Shown: piece after piece, positions 7,611 through 14,538 of the stretch
Layout: each line of letters starts with the position of its first letter
How positions within the stretch are numbered: the first letter of the stretch is position 1
DNA from: a virus
DNA length: 35,566 nucleotides
Direction: 5' to 3' (one strand)
IMG/VR virus record: IMGVR_UViG_3300033153_002879
Location: 1 to 35,566 of that record
The notes under the pieces: generated by a model
Databases searched by the model: none
Seen by the model: the letters and a program-made list of their open reading frames with translations, nothing else
Told to the model about the DNA's origin: nothing
Made by a program: the position numbers and the translations under genes

Positions 7611-8175
7611 TGTGGATCTCCTCGTACATTTTCTCTGCCTTAACCCAGTCTTCCTTCGTGTTGATGTCGCACACCCGCCCAGGCTCCATGCCTATCTGAA
7701 TTGAGTTTCCCTCTAGCGGGACATCTGCTAAAAAGTTCTTAGCCTTACTAATGTAAAAATTCCCCGCATCAATACCCTTCATATCCACGGACATGGCGTA
7801 CTTGAAGTCGGTGGTGTACAGAAGCTCGATGGCTGTCTTCACATAGCTCCAGTCCAACAGGGGTGAGGTGGCGTAAAGCACCATTACATACTCATCTTCT
7901 GGGGTTCCGGTGATCTTCAGTGCTTCCTTAGCTACCTGTTGTGTCCCAATATCATCCTCACAAAGCTCAGGTGACCTTTCAATCACCCCAACATGTAGCC
8001 GTTCAGCCAGATCAATAGTCCGTTCATCGTCAGTGGTGACTAAAATGCCGTCAAACAAGTGGCTGTCCTTGGCTGCATCGATTGAATGCTGGATCATAGG
8101 TTTCCCATGGAACATCTTCATGTTCTTGCCGGGAATGCGCTGGGAATTGCCGCGTGCTGGGATTATACAAATCAT
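7600..8175 (-). CDS. pseF: CMP-nonulosonate cytidylyltransferase (PseF/NeuA-like)
   Basis: Activates a nonulosonic acid with CTP to give the CMP-sugar. The nucleotide-binding start IIPARGNSQRIPGKN (residues 4-18) is the family signature with the conserved Arg and Lys; GKPMIQHSIDAA, LVTTDDE and YVMVLYATSPL follow, and the end GRVCDINTKEDWVKAEKMY is the usual metal-binding D-I-N-T segment. At 191 residues it is shorter than typical PseF (about 230), with a reduced middle. It overlaps the DUF551 gene upstream by ATGA. Pse rather than sialic acid specificity is inferred from the neighbours. Confidence 0.9.
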   Translation of the reverse strand: MICIIPARGNSQRIPGKNMKMFHGKPMIQHSIDAAKDSHLFDGILVTTDDERTIDLAERLHVGVIERSPELCEDDIGTQQVAKEALKITGTPEDEYVMVLYATSPLLDWSYVKTAIELLYTTDFKYAMSVDMKGIDAGNFYISKAKNFLADVPLEGNSIQIGMEPGRVCDINTKEDWVKAEKMYEEIHNDR

Positions 8176-8369
8176 TTGTGCGGCTCCGGCATAGGCATCC
8201 AGTGGGTAGGATTCAGGAACTCCTGACTCGCTCCAAAACGCCGAGACATAAATTTACCATCTATATAGTTAGCTTCCATTGTTGCCTGCACTCCCCAATT
8301 TCTACTAACTAATACAAATTCAGTCGGATCCTCTGGCAACGCATGATCTATGCTTATCCATCCAATCAT
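8172..8369 (-). CDS. DUF551 domain protein (first copy)
   Basis: The 65 residues begin WISIDHALPEDPTEFVLVS and end with the typical THWMPMPEPHK motif, which together define DUF551-type small phage proteins (WIS...LP...VLV...HWMPLPEPP). Function is not known for the family. Overlapping starts and stops tie it to pseF and the 106-residue gene upstream. A second DUF551 gene lies at 19512-19769 in the early part of the same operon direction. Confidence 0.8.
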   Translation of the reverse strand: MIGWISIDHALPEDPTEFVLVSRNWGVQATMEANYIDGKFMSRRFGASQEFLNPTHWMPMPEPHK

Positions 8370-8686
8370 ATAACCTCCGATAGCAGCACATCCACAATCT
8401 GCTGGGCGATGTATTGAGGGGTCTTGTTCTTGTTCTCCAGACTCCTGATCACATGCGGTATGCGGGTTTGCATCTTGGCTCTCATCTGTTCAGCTAATAC
8501 GTTGGTTGTCTGTGGGTCTGAGCCGTACTTCGCATGGTACGAGTAGGTCTGAAGCACCGTCCCGATGTCCTTGGCCTGATCTGGGGTCAGTACAACGTAC
8601 TTGTCCAGTATCCTCAGGACAATGGCGCCATTGCGCTCCTCGATCTCAAGGCTGGAGGGTTCTGCTTCTCTCTGTTCTTTGGTCAT
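8366..8686 (-). CDS. Hypothetical protein, 106 aa
   Basis: Soluble, mostly helical small protein. A short beta-like segment (IVLRILDKYVVLTPDQAKDI) is followed by helices ending in ENKNKTPQYIAQQIVDVLLS. I recognise no family. Its start overlaps the aminotransferase stop (ATGA), and its stop overlaps the DUF551 start, so it is an operon member. A sugar-related function would be guesswork. Confidence 0.55.
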   Translation of the reverse strand: MTKEQREAEPSSLEIEERNGAIVLRILDKYVVLTPDQAKDIGTVLQTYSYHAKYGSDPQTTNVLAEQMRAKMQTRIPHVIRSLENKNKTPQYIAQQIVDVLLSEVI

Positions 8687-9291
8687 TTGAACACCTCGTA
8701 TGTGCTGAGATCAGGATAATCGTCATTTGGTAGCGGGGGATTGTCTTTGGGAAGTATAGCAAGTCTCGATAGCCCCTCCGCTGCGTCTCTTGGGCTCATA
8801 TAAGCATGAAACCCGAGCATGTTAATGTTGTCATCTATCGGTGATACGCCCTCAGTACGTCCATCAAACCTCATTTTTCTCAGCCATTCGTATGCTGCAT
8901 GATTGTCTAGCAGTATCGCCCCGCCTTGGCCTATGGCTAGTATTTTAGTCCAGTGAAAGCTCACGCAGTCAAACGTACCCGAAACATACATGCCTCTGGT
9001 GAACATTCTCGCGCTGTCGAATATAGGGTATGGCTCAAGCTGATAAGACCCTAGCCAATCCTCATCCCTGAACTCAACATTGAACCCAGCGTGCTTGATG
9101 GACATTGGGACTGATAAATAGGTTTTCTTGGGGATAGTGATTGCTTGCTTATACTCTCTCTGGTTGAACCACTTGCAAACCAGCAACAACGCCATGGAGC
9201 AACTGGTGGTGGTCACTGCGTACTTGGCTCCGGTGTACTCACACAGAGCCTGCTCGAAATCTTCCACTACCTGATAGGGGTTCATAGACAT
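8683..9291 (-). CDS. Mini DegT/DnrJ/EryC1 aminotransferase, PseC-like candidate
   Basis: A PLP-dependent sugar aminotransferase of the DegT family in a reduced form. Seen: ALCEYTGAKYAVTTTSCSMA (about residues 15-34, the cofactor phosphate-binding start), FDSARMF (91-97, Asp for the pyridine nitrogen) and SFHWTKILAIGQGGAILLD (111-129), where Lys116 should bind PLP. The protein has 202 residues against about 370 in typical family members; the C-terminal small domain is largely absent. By position after pseB it would aminate C4 of the keto-sugar (PseC step). Whether a short form is active alone is uncertain. It overlaps pseB by 10 bases. Confidence 0.75.
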   Translation of the reverse strand: MSMNPYQVVEDFEQALCEYTGAKYAVTTTSCSMALLLVCKWFNQREYKQAITIPKKTYLSVPMSIKHAGFNVEFRDEDWLGSYQLEPYPIFDSARMFTRGMYVSGTFDCVSFHWTKILAIGQGGAILLDNHAAYEWLRKMRFDGRTEGVSPIDDNINMLGFHAYMSPRDAAEGLSRLAILPKDNPPLPNDDYPDLSTYEVFK

Positions 9292-10121
9292 TTAAGCGCC
9301 TCCTTGATCTCTTCGACCGTCATTCTTCGAGCTGTCTCGCTGCTCTTACCAGCCTCCATGGACTCGTGTTTCTTCTCAAATGCGGGCAGCCCAATGTACT
9401 TCGGCAGGCCATCCATTGCTTTCATTAGGTCACCCAGTCGGTAAGCCGGAAGTTCAGGAATGTTGAGTTCACCACCCTGCATATTGTCGATAGTGTCCAT
9501 CACAAGGTTCACCGACTCATCCAAGGTCATGTAGAATCTGGTGCAATCTGGATCAGTGATAGGCAGGGTATAAGTTGTTTTCAGCAGCTCAATCCACTTC
9601 GGAATAACCGATCCATTAGAACCTGCCACATTGCCGTATCGAGTGACTGCGAAGATAGGTCCACACTTACCGCGTGCGTAATTGGCTGCGAGGAATAATG
9701 ATTCTGCGAGTGCTTTGGAGTGCCCGTAGGCGGAAACTGGCTGGAATGCTTTATCGGTGGAGAGTGCTACGACTTTCTTGACCCCTGCATCATGAGCGGC
9801 CTCGATAACATTCATCGACCCTATTACATTGGTCTTGACCATCTCACCGGGGTTATAGAAACAGGTCTCAATACGCTTCAGCGCCGCTGCATGAACAACT
9901 ACGTCAATGTCCTCCATGGCTCGATAGAGTCGGGACTGATCCCTGACATCGCCAATGAAGAACCTGAGCCTGTCATCGTTATCAAACTTCTCCCGCATGG
10001 CAGCCTGCTTGGCCTCATCACGAGAGTAGATGCAGATCCTGTCGTAATCGCTTTCAGCAAGCAATCGACGGACAAACGCCTGCCCGAAACTTCCGGTGCC
10101 ACCCGTTATCAAAATTCCCAC
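9282..10121 (-). CDS. pseB: UDP-GlcNAc 4,6-dehydratase, inverting type (PseB-like)
   Basis: First committed step of pseudaminic acid synthesis: UDP-GlcNAc to the 4-keto-6-deoxy sugar with C5 inversion. The NAD(P)-binding loop GGTGSFG is at residues 7-13. The SDR active site matches PseB/FlaA1: S-T-D-K at 121-124, then Tyr132 and Lys136 (YGHSK), with the same K-to-Y spacing as FlaA1. CYS/IYSRDE and RYGNVAGSNGSVIPKW are also family-like. At 279 residues it is shorter than the usual 320-340, mostly at the C-terminus. It is the first gene of the sugar block, 21 bases after a structural gene. Confidence 0.9.
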   Translation of the reverse strand: MGILITGGTGSFGQAFVRRLLAESDYDRICIYSRDEAKQAAMREKFDNDDRLRFFIGDVRDQSRLYRAMEDIDVVVHAAALKRIETCFYNPGEMVKTNVIGSMNVIEAAHDAGVKKVVALSTDKAFQPVSAYGHSKALAESLFLAANYARGKCGPIFAVTRYGNVAGSNGSVIPKWIELLKTTYTLPITDPDCTRFYMTLDESVNLVMDTIDNMQGGELNIPELPAYRLGDLMKAMDGLPKYIGLPAFEKKHESMEAGKSSETARRMTVEEIKEALKCL

Positions 10122-10142
10122 ATTGCCTCCTCAAGCAGTGGT

Positions 10143-10580
10143 TTAATCGAGTGTAAAGGAAGAGCCCGTTGTGAGCGATGGCGTAGTATTCTGCTGATAC
10201 GCAATCGTAGGACTGATCGCTCCACTTGCCACAATGATACCAGCTGTGGTCGCAGATGTCAGCCCAATAGAGGCATAAGTCAGCGTGCCTGTAGAGGTTG
10301 AGGTTGCCTGTGGGAACGTAACCGAAGCAGCCGGAACAACCGATCCACCTGTTACTTCCCAGCCAGCGGTGGTTCTGATCACCTGCGAACGAGCATACCC
10401 TGTATAAGCCGTCTCGCCAGTACCCTGAGTCCCTGCATCAGCCGGATCTGACTCATGTAATGCTACCCACAATGAGGTTGACGGTGCTGCTGCTGCGTTA
10501 TCAGCCACATTCGCTATCGCTACCGCGTTGAAAATTAACTTACAGAGATTATTCTCCATCGTGTCACTAAAGCCTGCCAT
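10143..10580 (-). CDS. Small tail or fibre-associated structural protein, 145 aa
   Basis: Begins with SDTMENNLCKLIFN, followed by SLWVALHESDPADAGTQGTG, a pattern shared by many small phage tail-fibre-type proteins (M-x-N-x-L-x-x-x-x-F...L-x-V-A-L-x-x-x-D-P). The rest is Ser/Thr/Ala-rich beta sequence. No signal peptide. It is located between the repeat protein and pseB, and is the last clear structural gene before the sugar operon. Role in the tail is inferred from resemblance. Confidence 0.65.
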   Translation of the reverse strand: MAGFSDTMENNLCKLIFNAVAIANVADNAAAAPSTSLWVALHESDPADAGTQGTGETAYTGYARSQVIRTTAGWEVTGGSVVPAASVTFPQATSTSTGTLTYASIGLTSATTAGIIVASGAISPTIAYQQNTTPSLTTGSSFTLD

Positions 10581-10582
10581 AT

Positions 10583-12067
10583 CTATCTCCTAAATTTTTC
10601 CAATAATATTGGTAATGCTTTTTGTATAATTATCATTAACTCCTCATCGTCTCTAATGATAGCCTCTTTCTTCCTCTTTTGCCTATAGTGCTCCTTGCTA
10701 GGCCATCCTCCTCCTGATCCGTCCCCCTGAGTTTCTGATGCAGGCTCAGCACCCGCTGGTGGAGTGGGCGTAGTACCCTGTCCAATCCAGTCAACCTGCC
10801 CTGCAGCATTGATGTCAAAGTAACCCTCTCCTGGAGTCAACCCAACACCAATCCACTGAGCGAGTGCTGTCGCTGTAATATCGTATTCGCCGTCTACTGA
10901 ACCCTCTCCAACCCATGAGGCAGTGGCGGCAGCGTTCATATCGAATGCTGTTGCTGACGCTTTCTTCCCAACCCAATCGGCCTGAGCGGTCGCGTTGATA
11001 TCAAAATCACCCTCGGTCAGAGGTACATCGCTAACCCAGTCAACCTGTGCAGCGGCATTGATGTCAAATTCGCTGGTTGTGGTGCTATCAGATGTCCATG
11101 AAGCCGTGGAGGTGGCGTTCATGTCGAAGTCGCCAGTCGTTATATCAATCTTGACCGCGTAGATTACATTTACATAGGTTCTTTCGGTTTTCCTCTTCCG
11201 TATTTTCTGCTTGCTTTGGAGGCTCCATGCAGCAAAGGAGACTGTCTCAACTCCGCCAGCACCAACCCAGGATACTGATCCAGTGGCATTGATATCAAAA
11301 TCACCAGACCCTGCAGTGCCTGTGGTTCCTACCCAGCTGACCTGAGAAGTAGCATTGATATCAAAAGCGGCTGTCTCTGAATAAGAAACTACCGTTGATT
11401 TGTAGTAGAGACTCTTGCGGCCTGTCTTGCGTAGCCTTATTGGGAGTTTTAAAGGGGTGTAGGCAGGGAATGGTTCTGCTCCCACTGCCGTAAACGTACC
11501 AACCCAGCTGGCCAGCCCAGTGGCATCCATGCTGTACTGTGATTCAGTGGATAATTCGCCATCCCATGTAACCGAGGATGTCGCATTGAAGTCAAAAGCT
11601 CCTTCGGAAGCTGTATCTGAAGCACCAACCCAATCGACCTGGGCGACAGCATTGAAATCGAACTCTGTCTGGGCAGATTTAGCGCCAATCCAATCAGCTT
11701 GAGCCGTGGCATTAGAGTCAAACGCACCCTCAGCCTCTGCTGCAGACTCACCCACCCAGTCCACTTGAGCTGTAGCGTTAGAGTCAAGATCAGCTTGGAC
11801 AGAGCTGTTGGCTATCCAATCTGCTTGCGATGTGGCGTTGAAGTCAAACTCTGACTGAACTGCTTGAGACCCTATCCAGTCAGCCTGGGCTGCTGCATTA
11901 GAATCAAGCGCCGACTCAGCGGCAGACGCACCAATCCAGTCAACCTGAGAGGTGGCATTTACATCAAAATCACCGTCAGTCGTCCCTGTCTGGGATTCCT
12001 TAACCGTGGTTTGGTAGTAAAGGTTCCTTCGAGTTTTACGCCATCTTATTAAAAGATGTGTAGACAC
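10583..12067 (-). CDS. Repeat protein built of 16 D-x-N-A-T units, probable virion protein
   Basis: A 494-residue protein whose residues 32-435 consist of 16 units of about 20-22 residues with the pattern (D/E/A)-F-D-x-N-A-T-x-Q-x-D-W-(V/I)-G plus a variable Ala/Ser/Glu linker. Nine units contain exact D-x-N-A-T. Three basic segments (IRWRKTRRNLYY, IRLRKTGRKSLYY, IRKRKTERTY) divide the array into blocks of 8, 2 and 6 units, so there is a higher-order repeat. The C-terminus is polar then helical (EELMIIIQKALPILLEKF). No signal peptide. Its neighbours are structural genes, so a fibre, spike-linked or decoration role is likely; no known domain was recognised. Confidence 0.75.
   Translation of the reverse strand: MSTHLLIRWRKTRRNLYYQTTVKESQTGTTDGDFDVNATSQVDWIGASAAESALDSNAAAQADWIGSQAVQSEFDFNATSQADWIANSSVQADLDSNATAQVDWVGESAAEAEGAFDSNATAQADWIGAKSAQTEFDFNAVAQVDWVGASDTASEGAFDFNATSSVTWDGELSTESQYSMDATGLASWVGTFTAVGAEPFPAYTPLKLPIRLRKTGRKSLYYKSTVVSYSETAAFDINATSQVSWVGTTGTAGSGDFDINATGSVSWVGAGGVETVSFAAWSLQSKQKIRKRKTERTYVNVIYAVKIDITTGDFDMNATSTASWTSDSTTTSEFDINAAAQVDWVSDVPLTEGDFDINATAQADWVGKKASATAFDMNAAATASWVGEGSVDGEYDITATALAQWIGVGLTPGEGYFDINAAGQVDWIGQGTTPTPPAGAEPASETQGDGSGGGWPSKEHYRQKRKKEAIIRDDEELMIIIQKALPILLEKFRR
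10763..11974 (-). repeat. Coding tandem repeat array, 16 units of about 60-66 bp
   Basis: The array encodes the D-x-N-A-T units of the 494-residue protein. Units differ at the base level but keep a core that encodes F-D-x-N-A. Two longer insertions with basic K-T-x-R segments interrupt it. A related unit pair also occurs in the gene at 12883-13443. Array length could change by recombination between units. Confidence 0.8.
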
Positions 12068-12076
12068 ACCTTGCTA

Positions 12077-12535
12077 CTAGCCGCCAATTTCGCGGAAGGT
12101 CATACCGTAACTGAGTGTGACCGCTGCATCTGGAGCTGTATCCATGGCCATACCCAGTAGTTGGGATGGAGATATCACGAGGACATCATCATCGCTTGCC
12201 GGCACCCAGAGGAACCCTGACAGTACGTTGAATGCCTTCTCAATATAAACCAAACCTGAGTACGTTGGCTGTGCAGTCATACCGTTCTTCACGGTTGCTG
12301 AAGCTGCTGAGTCACCATCCTGATGGAGTTTAGGTGTATTTGCTGCCCCTGTTCCGGTAGTAGTAATGTCTTCAACCTTGACCCCGATCATTTCAGAGGT
12401 GTCCTGAGCTACGTTATCAATCCACATTCTCTCAACGAACACCACCATGTCTGATGCTGCAGCAATCTCGATCAAAGTCGCAGCGGTACTGTGTGATGAA
12501 GACCCTATTGTTGCGGTATAAATTCTGCCTATCAT
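12077..12535 (-). CDS. Virion-associated hypothetical protein, 152 aa
   Basis: Starts MIGRIYTATIGSSSHSTAAT and is composed of alternating beta strands and Ala/Thr-rich turns, ending LSYGMTFREIGG. No signal peptide, membrane segment or catalytic motif. It resembles small head or tail decoration proteins in composition and lies among structural genes. It is followed after 10 bases by the repeat protein. No family recognised. Confidence 0.55.
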   Translation of the reverse strand: MIGRIYTATIGSSSHSTAATLIEIAAASDMVVFVERMWIDNVAQDTSEMIGVKVEDITTTGTGAANTPKLHQDGDSAASATVKNGMTAQPTYSGLVYIEKAFNVLSGFLWVPASDDDVLVISPSQLLGMAMDTAPDAAVTLSYGMTFREIGG

Positions 12536-12547
12536 GCTCTTGCCCTC

Positions 12548-12886
12548 TTAATGTTGTAATTGCCAGTCATCGGCGTCATCTGCTTTCCTCAGTAATGCGG
12601 TTGATACCTTCCTCGCAATCTCTGGTAAAAGCTCAACTCTCTCCCCGTTTATGACAATGACCACCATTTCACTCTGATCGAGCTTAGGCAGCGTCATGGC
12701 GATAGTATAGCCAATATCGTGTGCGGTGACAGTAGTTAGCTCAACTCCACGAGTATCAACGAACAGGTAAACCATACCGTGTCTGCTTCTGCACACAATC
12801 TGCCCATGAGTAGGGACGTAGACTGGTGGTATTTTAGCCACCTCTATCTTGAGCGTGTTCTCTGGAATCTGGGCTAACTGGCTCAT
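12548..12886 (-). CDS. Hypothetical protein, 112 aa
   Basis: A small beta-rich protein (TLKIEVAKIPPVYVPTHGQI, MVYLFVDTRGVELTTVTAHD, MVVIVINGERVELLPEIARK) with a short helical, acidic C-terminus. Its ATG overlaps the stop of the 186-residue gene upstream (ATGA). No recognised domain. Context suggests a virion or assembly component. Confidence 0.55.
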   Translation of the reverse strand: MSQLAQIPENTLKIEVAKIPPVYVPTHGQIVCRSRHGMVYLFVDTRGVELTTVTAHDIGYTIAMTLPKLDQSEMVVIVINGERVELLPEIARKVSTALLRKADDADDWQLQH

Positions 12887-13443
12887 CTGGTTCTCGATCT
12901 CGATATGATAAGGAGCGGGGTCATGTAGGCCGCGTAAGGCTCTGCCCCTGCGTCTGCGAATCCTACAAAGTCGGCTGTTGCCAGTGAGTTTATATCAAAA
13001 TCAGTTTCCACTGCAGCCTCGGCTTCTGAATCAAGTACAGAGGTTGCGTTAACATCAAAGTCTCCTTCAGTGAGATCCAGGCTAACAGTGACTGTCTGAG
13101 TGTTGGACAGGTCTTCTGCGTCACCATCAACATGATCGACGGTTCGGATGCGTACCGAATAAGTATCAGCACTGCCTGTTTCAGCGGTGATTGTCTCTGT
13201 CGCAATGGCTGTGCCGGTAATGCTTGTCGCCGGATTAGTGGCCGACATGGTGAGCTGACTACCGCTCGATGGTATATCTATCCAAGTTCCGGTTCCTTGA
13301 TCGAACTGATAATGGGCGTCGTAATCGGCGTTATGATTGCTTGACAGCGTAGCTGTGCCATCCATCGTGAACGTGCCACCCTCTCCTATCGCCGGATCAG
13401 CAGCGGGGTTGTCCAGTGCAACACTATCGACAATCTTAGCCAC
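12883..13443 (-). CDS. Ig-like structural protein with D-x-N-A-T tail module, 186 aa
   Basis: The N-terminal 120 residues read like an Ig-like or cadherin-type beta sandwich (FTMDGTATLSS, SYSVRIRTVD-type strand, TQTVTVSLDLTEG). They are followed by two degenerate copies of the repeat found in the 494-residue protein (DFDVNATS and DFDINSLATADFVG) and the linker AGAEPYAAYMTPL, which is nearly the same as an internal linker of that protein. The end is basic (IISRSRTR). The pattern suggests module exchange between the two genes. It is likely a surface-exposed virion protein. Confidence 0.65.
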   Translation of the reverse strand: MAKIVDSVALDNPAADPAIGEGGTFTMDGTATLSSNHNADYDAHYQFDQGTGTWIDIPSSGSQLTMSATNPATSITGTAIATETITAETGSADTYSVRIRTVDHVDGDAEDLSNTQTVTVSLDLTEGDFDVNATSVLDSEAEAAVETDFDINSLATADFVGFADAGAEPYAAYMTPLLIISRSRTR

Positions 13444-13852
13444 GAGTTACCTCCACGCAGCGTATCTCGCACTTATCAATCCAAGACATGTGATTCCATG
13501 GTTCTGGAGCGGTAGTGCAACAGGTAAATTTAGCCTGCTGAATGCTACACTTATCATCAGCAAGGAATGGGCATGGGCTTATCTGTGGTAGGAATTTGGC
13601 TGGCCATGGCGGCCCTTCACGGCAACATTGGGCGCCACAGCGGTCTACAGGGCATGATCTCACGCCATGCTCATCGACATTAAAGCCGATCTGTATCCAG
13701 TATTGGTCTGTGGAGGGTTTGTAGAAGTACATCAGCCCCTCCCTGTCGTTCATGACGTACTGAATCTCGCGGTCAGCTTTGTCCAGTGGCCGATAATGCA
13801 GAGGCACATCGTCAAAGGAATCAAACCCAACAGGTTGCCAGTTCGTCACCAT
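13436..13852 (-). CDS. Cysteine-rich YkgJ-like metal-binding protein, 138 aa
   Basis: The C-terminal half has ten or so cysteines arranged as CPVDRCGAQCC, then CPFLADDKCSIQQAKFTCC and CEIRC. This resembles the UPF0153/YkgJ family, which is thought to bind zinc or an iron-sulfur cluster (C-x-x-C-G-x-x-C-C ... C-P-F-L ... C). The N-terminal half (FYKPSTDQYWIQIGFNVDEHG) is not recognised. An intracellular cysteine-cluster protein is unexpected between structural genes. Its biochemical role is not known. Confidence 0.6.
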   Translation of the reverse strand: MVTNWQPVGFDSFDDVPLHYRPLDKADREIQYVMNDREGLMYFYKPSTDQYWIQIGFNVDEHGVRSCPVDRCGAQCCREGPPWPAKFLPQISPCPFLADDKCSIQQAKFTCCTTAPEPWNHMSWIDKCEIRCVEVTRG

Positions 13853-14538
13853 GCGAGCTGTGAAATAACAAGGTCAGTACTCGGATCAGCAGCTCCACCG
13901 GAGGCTTCCACAACCTCTAAAGCTATGGCTCCAACGTCATCACTGCCTACATTGGGGTCATACTCTGGATCAGCTTCCTCAACATCATTCCAGTGTACGT
14001 CTACCGCACCCTGAAGAATTGAATGCTCGATGATGCTGGCAAACCCAGACTGAGCAGTAAAGTTCTGGGTAACATCAATCGAACCATTAACCACCAGCGT
14101 CGCATTGGTTGAGCTTGAAAACGCGCTTGGAAAACCTGTGCCTATTGGGTTAGCCGTAGTGCCGCCATAAGTAGCCTCTGAAATCCATTGAGCAGAGGGG
14201 AAAATATTGGCTATGGAAAGAGAATTATCGTGGCCTGATATTTCAAATACGACCGTGTCGTGGTTTAACTGTGATGACGACGTAAAATTAGCTACGTCTG
14301 AACCAGGCGATGCCCCGACTTTAGCCGCAAATATCTTTAATACATTTGAGCCTATTGAGAGCGAATCTCCTATCTGTGACCATGAAGCTCCCCAGCCTCC
14401 AGCGCCTGTAACCGTTCCATCCCATGCAATAATGGCAATGATGACAAGACTGTCATCAGCAGGCGTAAACGTATCACCTACATCGGCGCTAGTTTCGTAC
14501 CCGTTTGAACTGCCTCGCGCTGTTTTAGACCATGCCAT
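13846..14538 (-). CDS. Structural protein, beta-rich, 230 aa
   Basis: Starts MAWSKTARGSSNGYETSADVG. The body is Ser/Gly/Thr/Asn-rich with repeated short beta strands (DSLVIIAIIAWDG, NATLVVNGSIDVTQN), typical of phage tail-surface or receptor-binding proteins. I chose the ATG at 14536-14538; an in-frame TTG at 14547 would add three residues. It overlaps the sulfotransferase stop. No enzyme motif. Role inferred from composition and place. Confidence 0.6.
   Translation of the reverse strand: MAWSKTARGSSNGYETSADVGDTFTPADDSLVIIAIIAWDGTVTGAGGWGASWSQIGDSLSIGSNVLKIFAAKVGASPGSDVANFTSSSQLNHDTVVFEISGHDNSLSIANIFPSAQWISEATYGGTTANPIGTGFPSAFSSSTNATLVVNGSIDVTQNFTAQSGFASIIEHSILQGAVDVHWNDVEEADPEYDPNVGSDDVGAIALEVVEASGGAADPSTDLVISQLAW

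Noticed and set aside
9720-10301. 193-residue open frame on the plus strand
   Set aside because: It lies antisense to pseB and a structural gene whose motifs are clear; the frame has no recognisable domain and no ribosome-binding site.
11449-11787. 112-residue minus-strand frame within the repeat gene
   Set aside because: It is an alternative frame of the D-x-N-A-T repeat array; periodic repeats keep all frames open.
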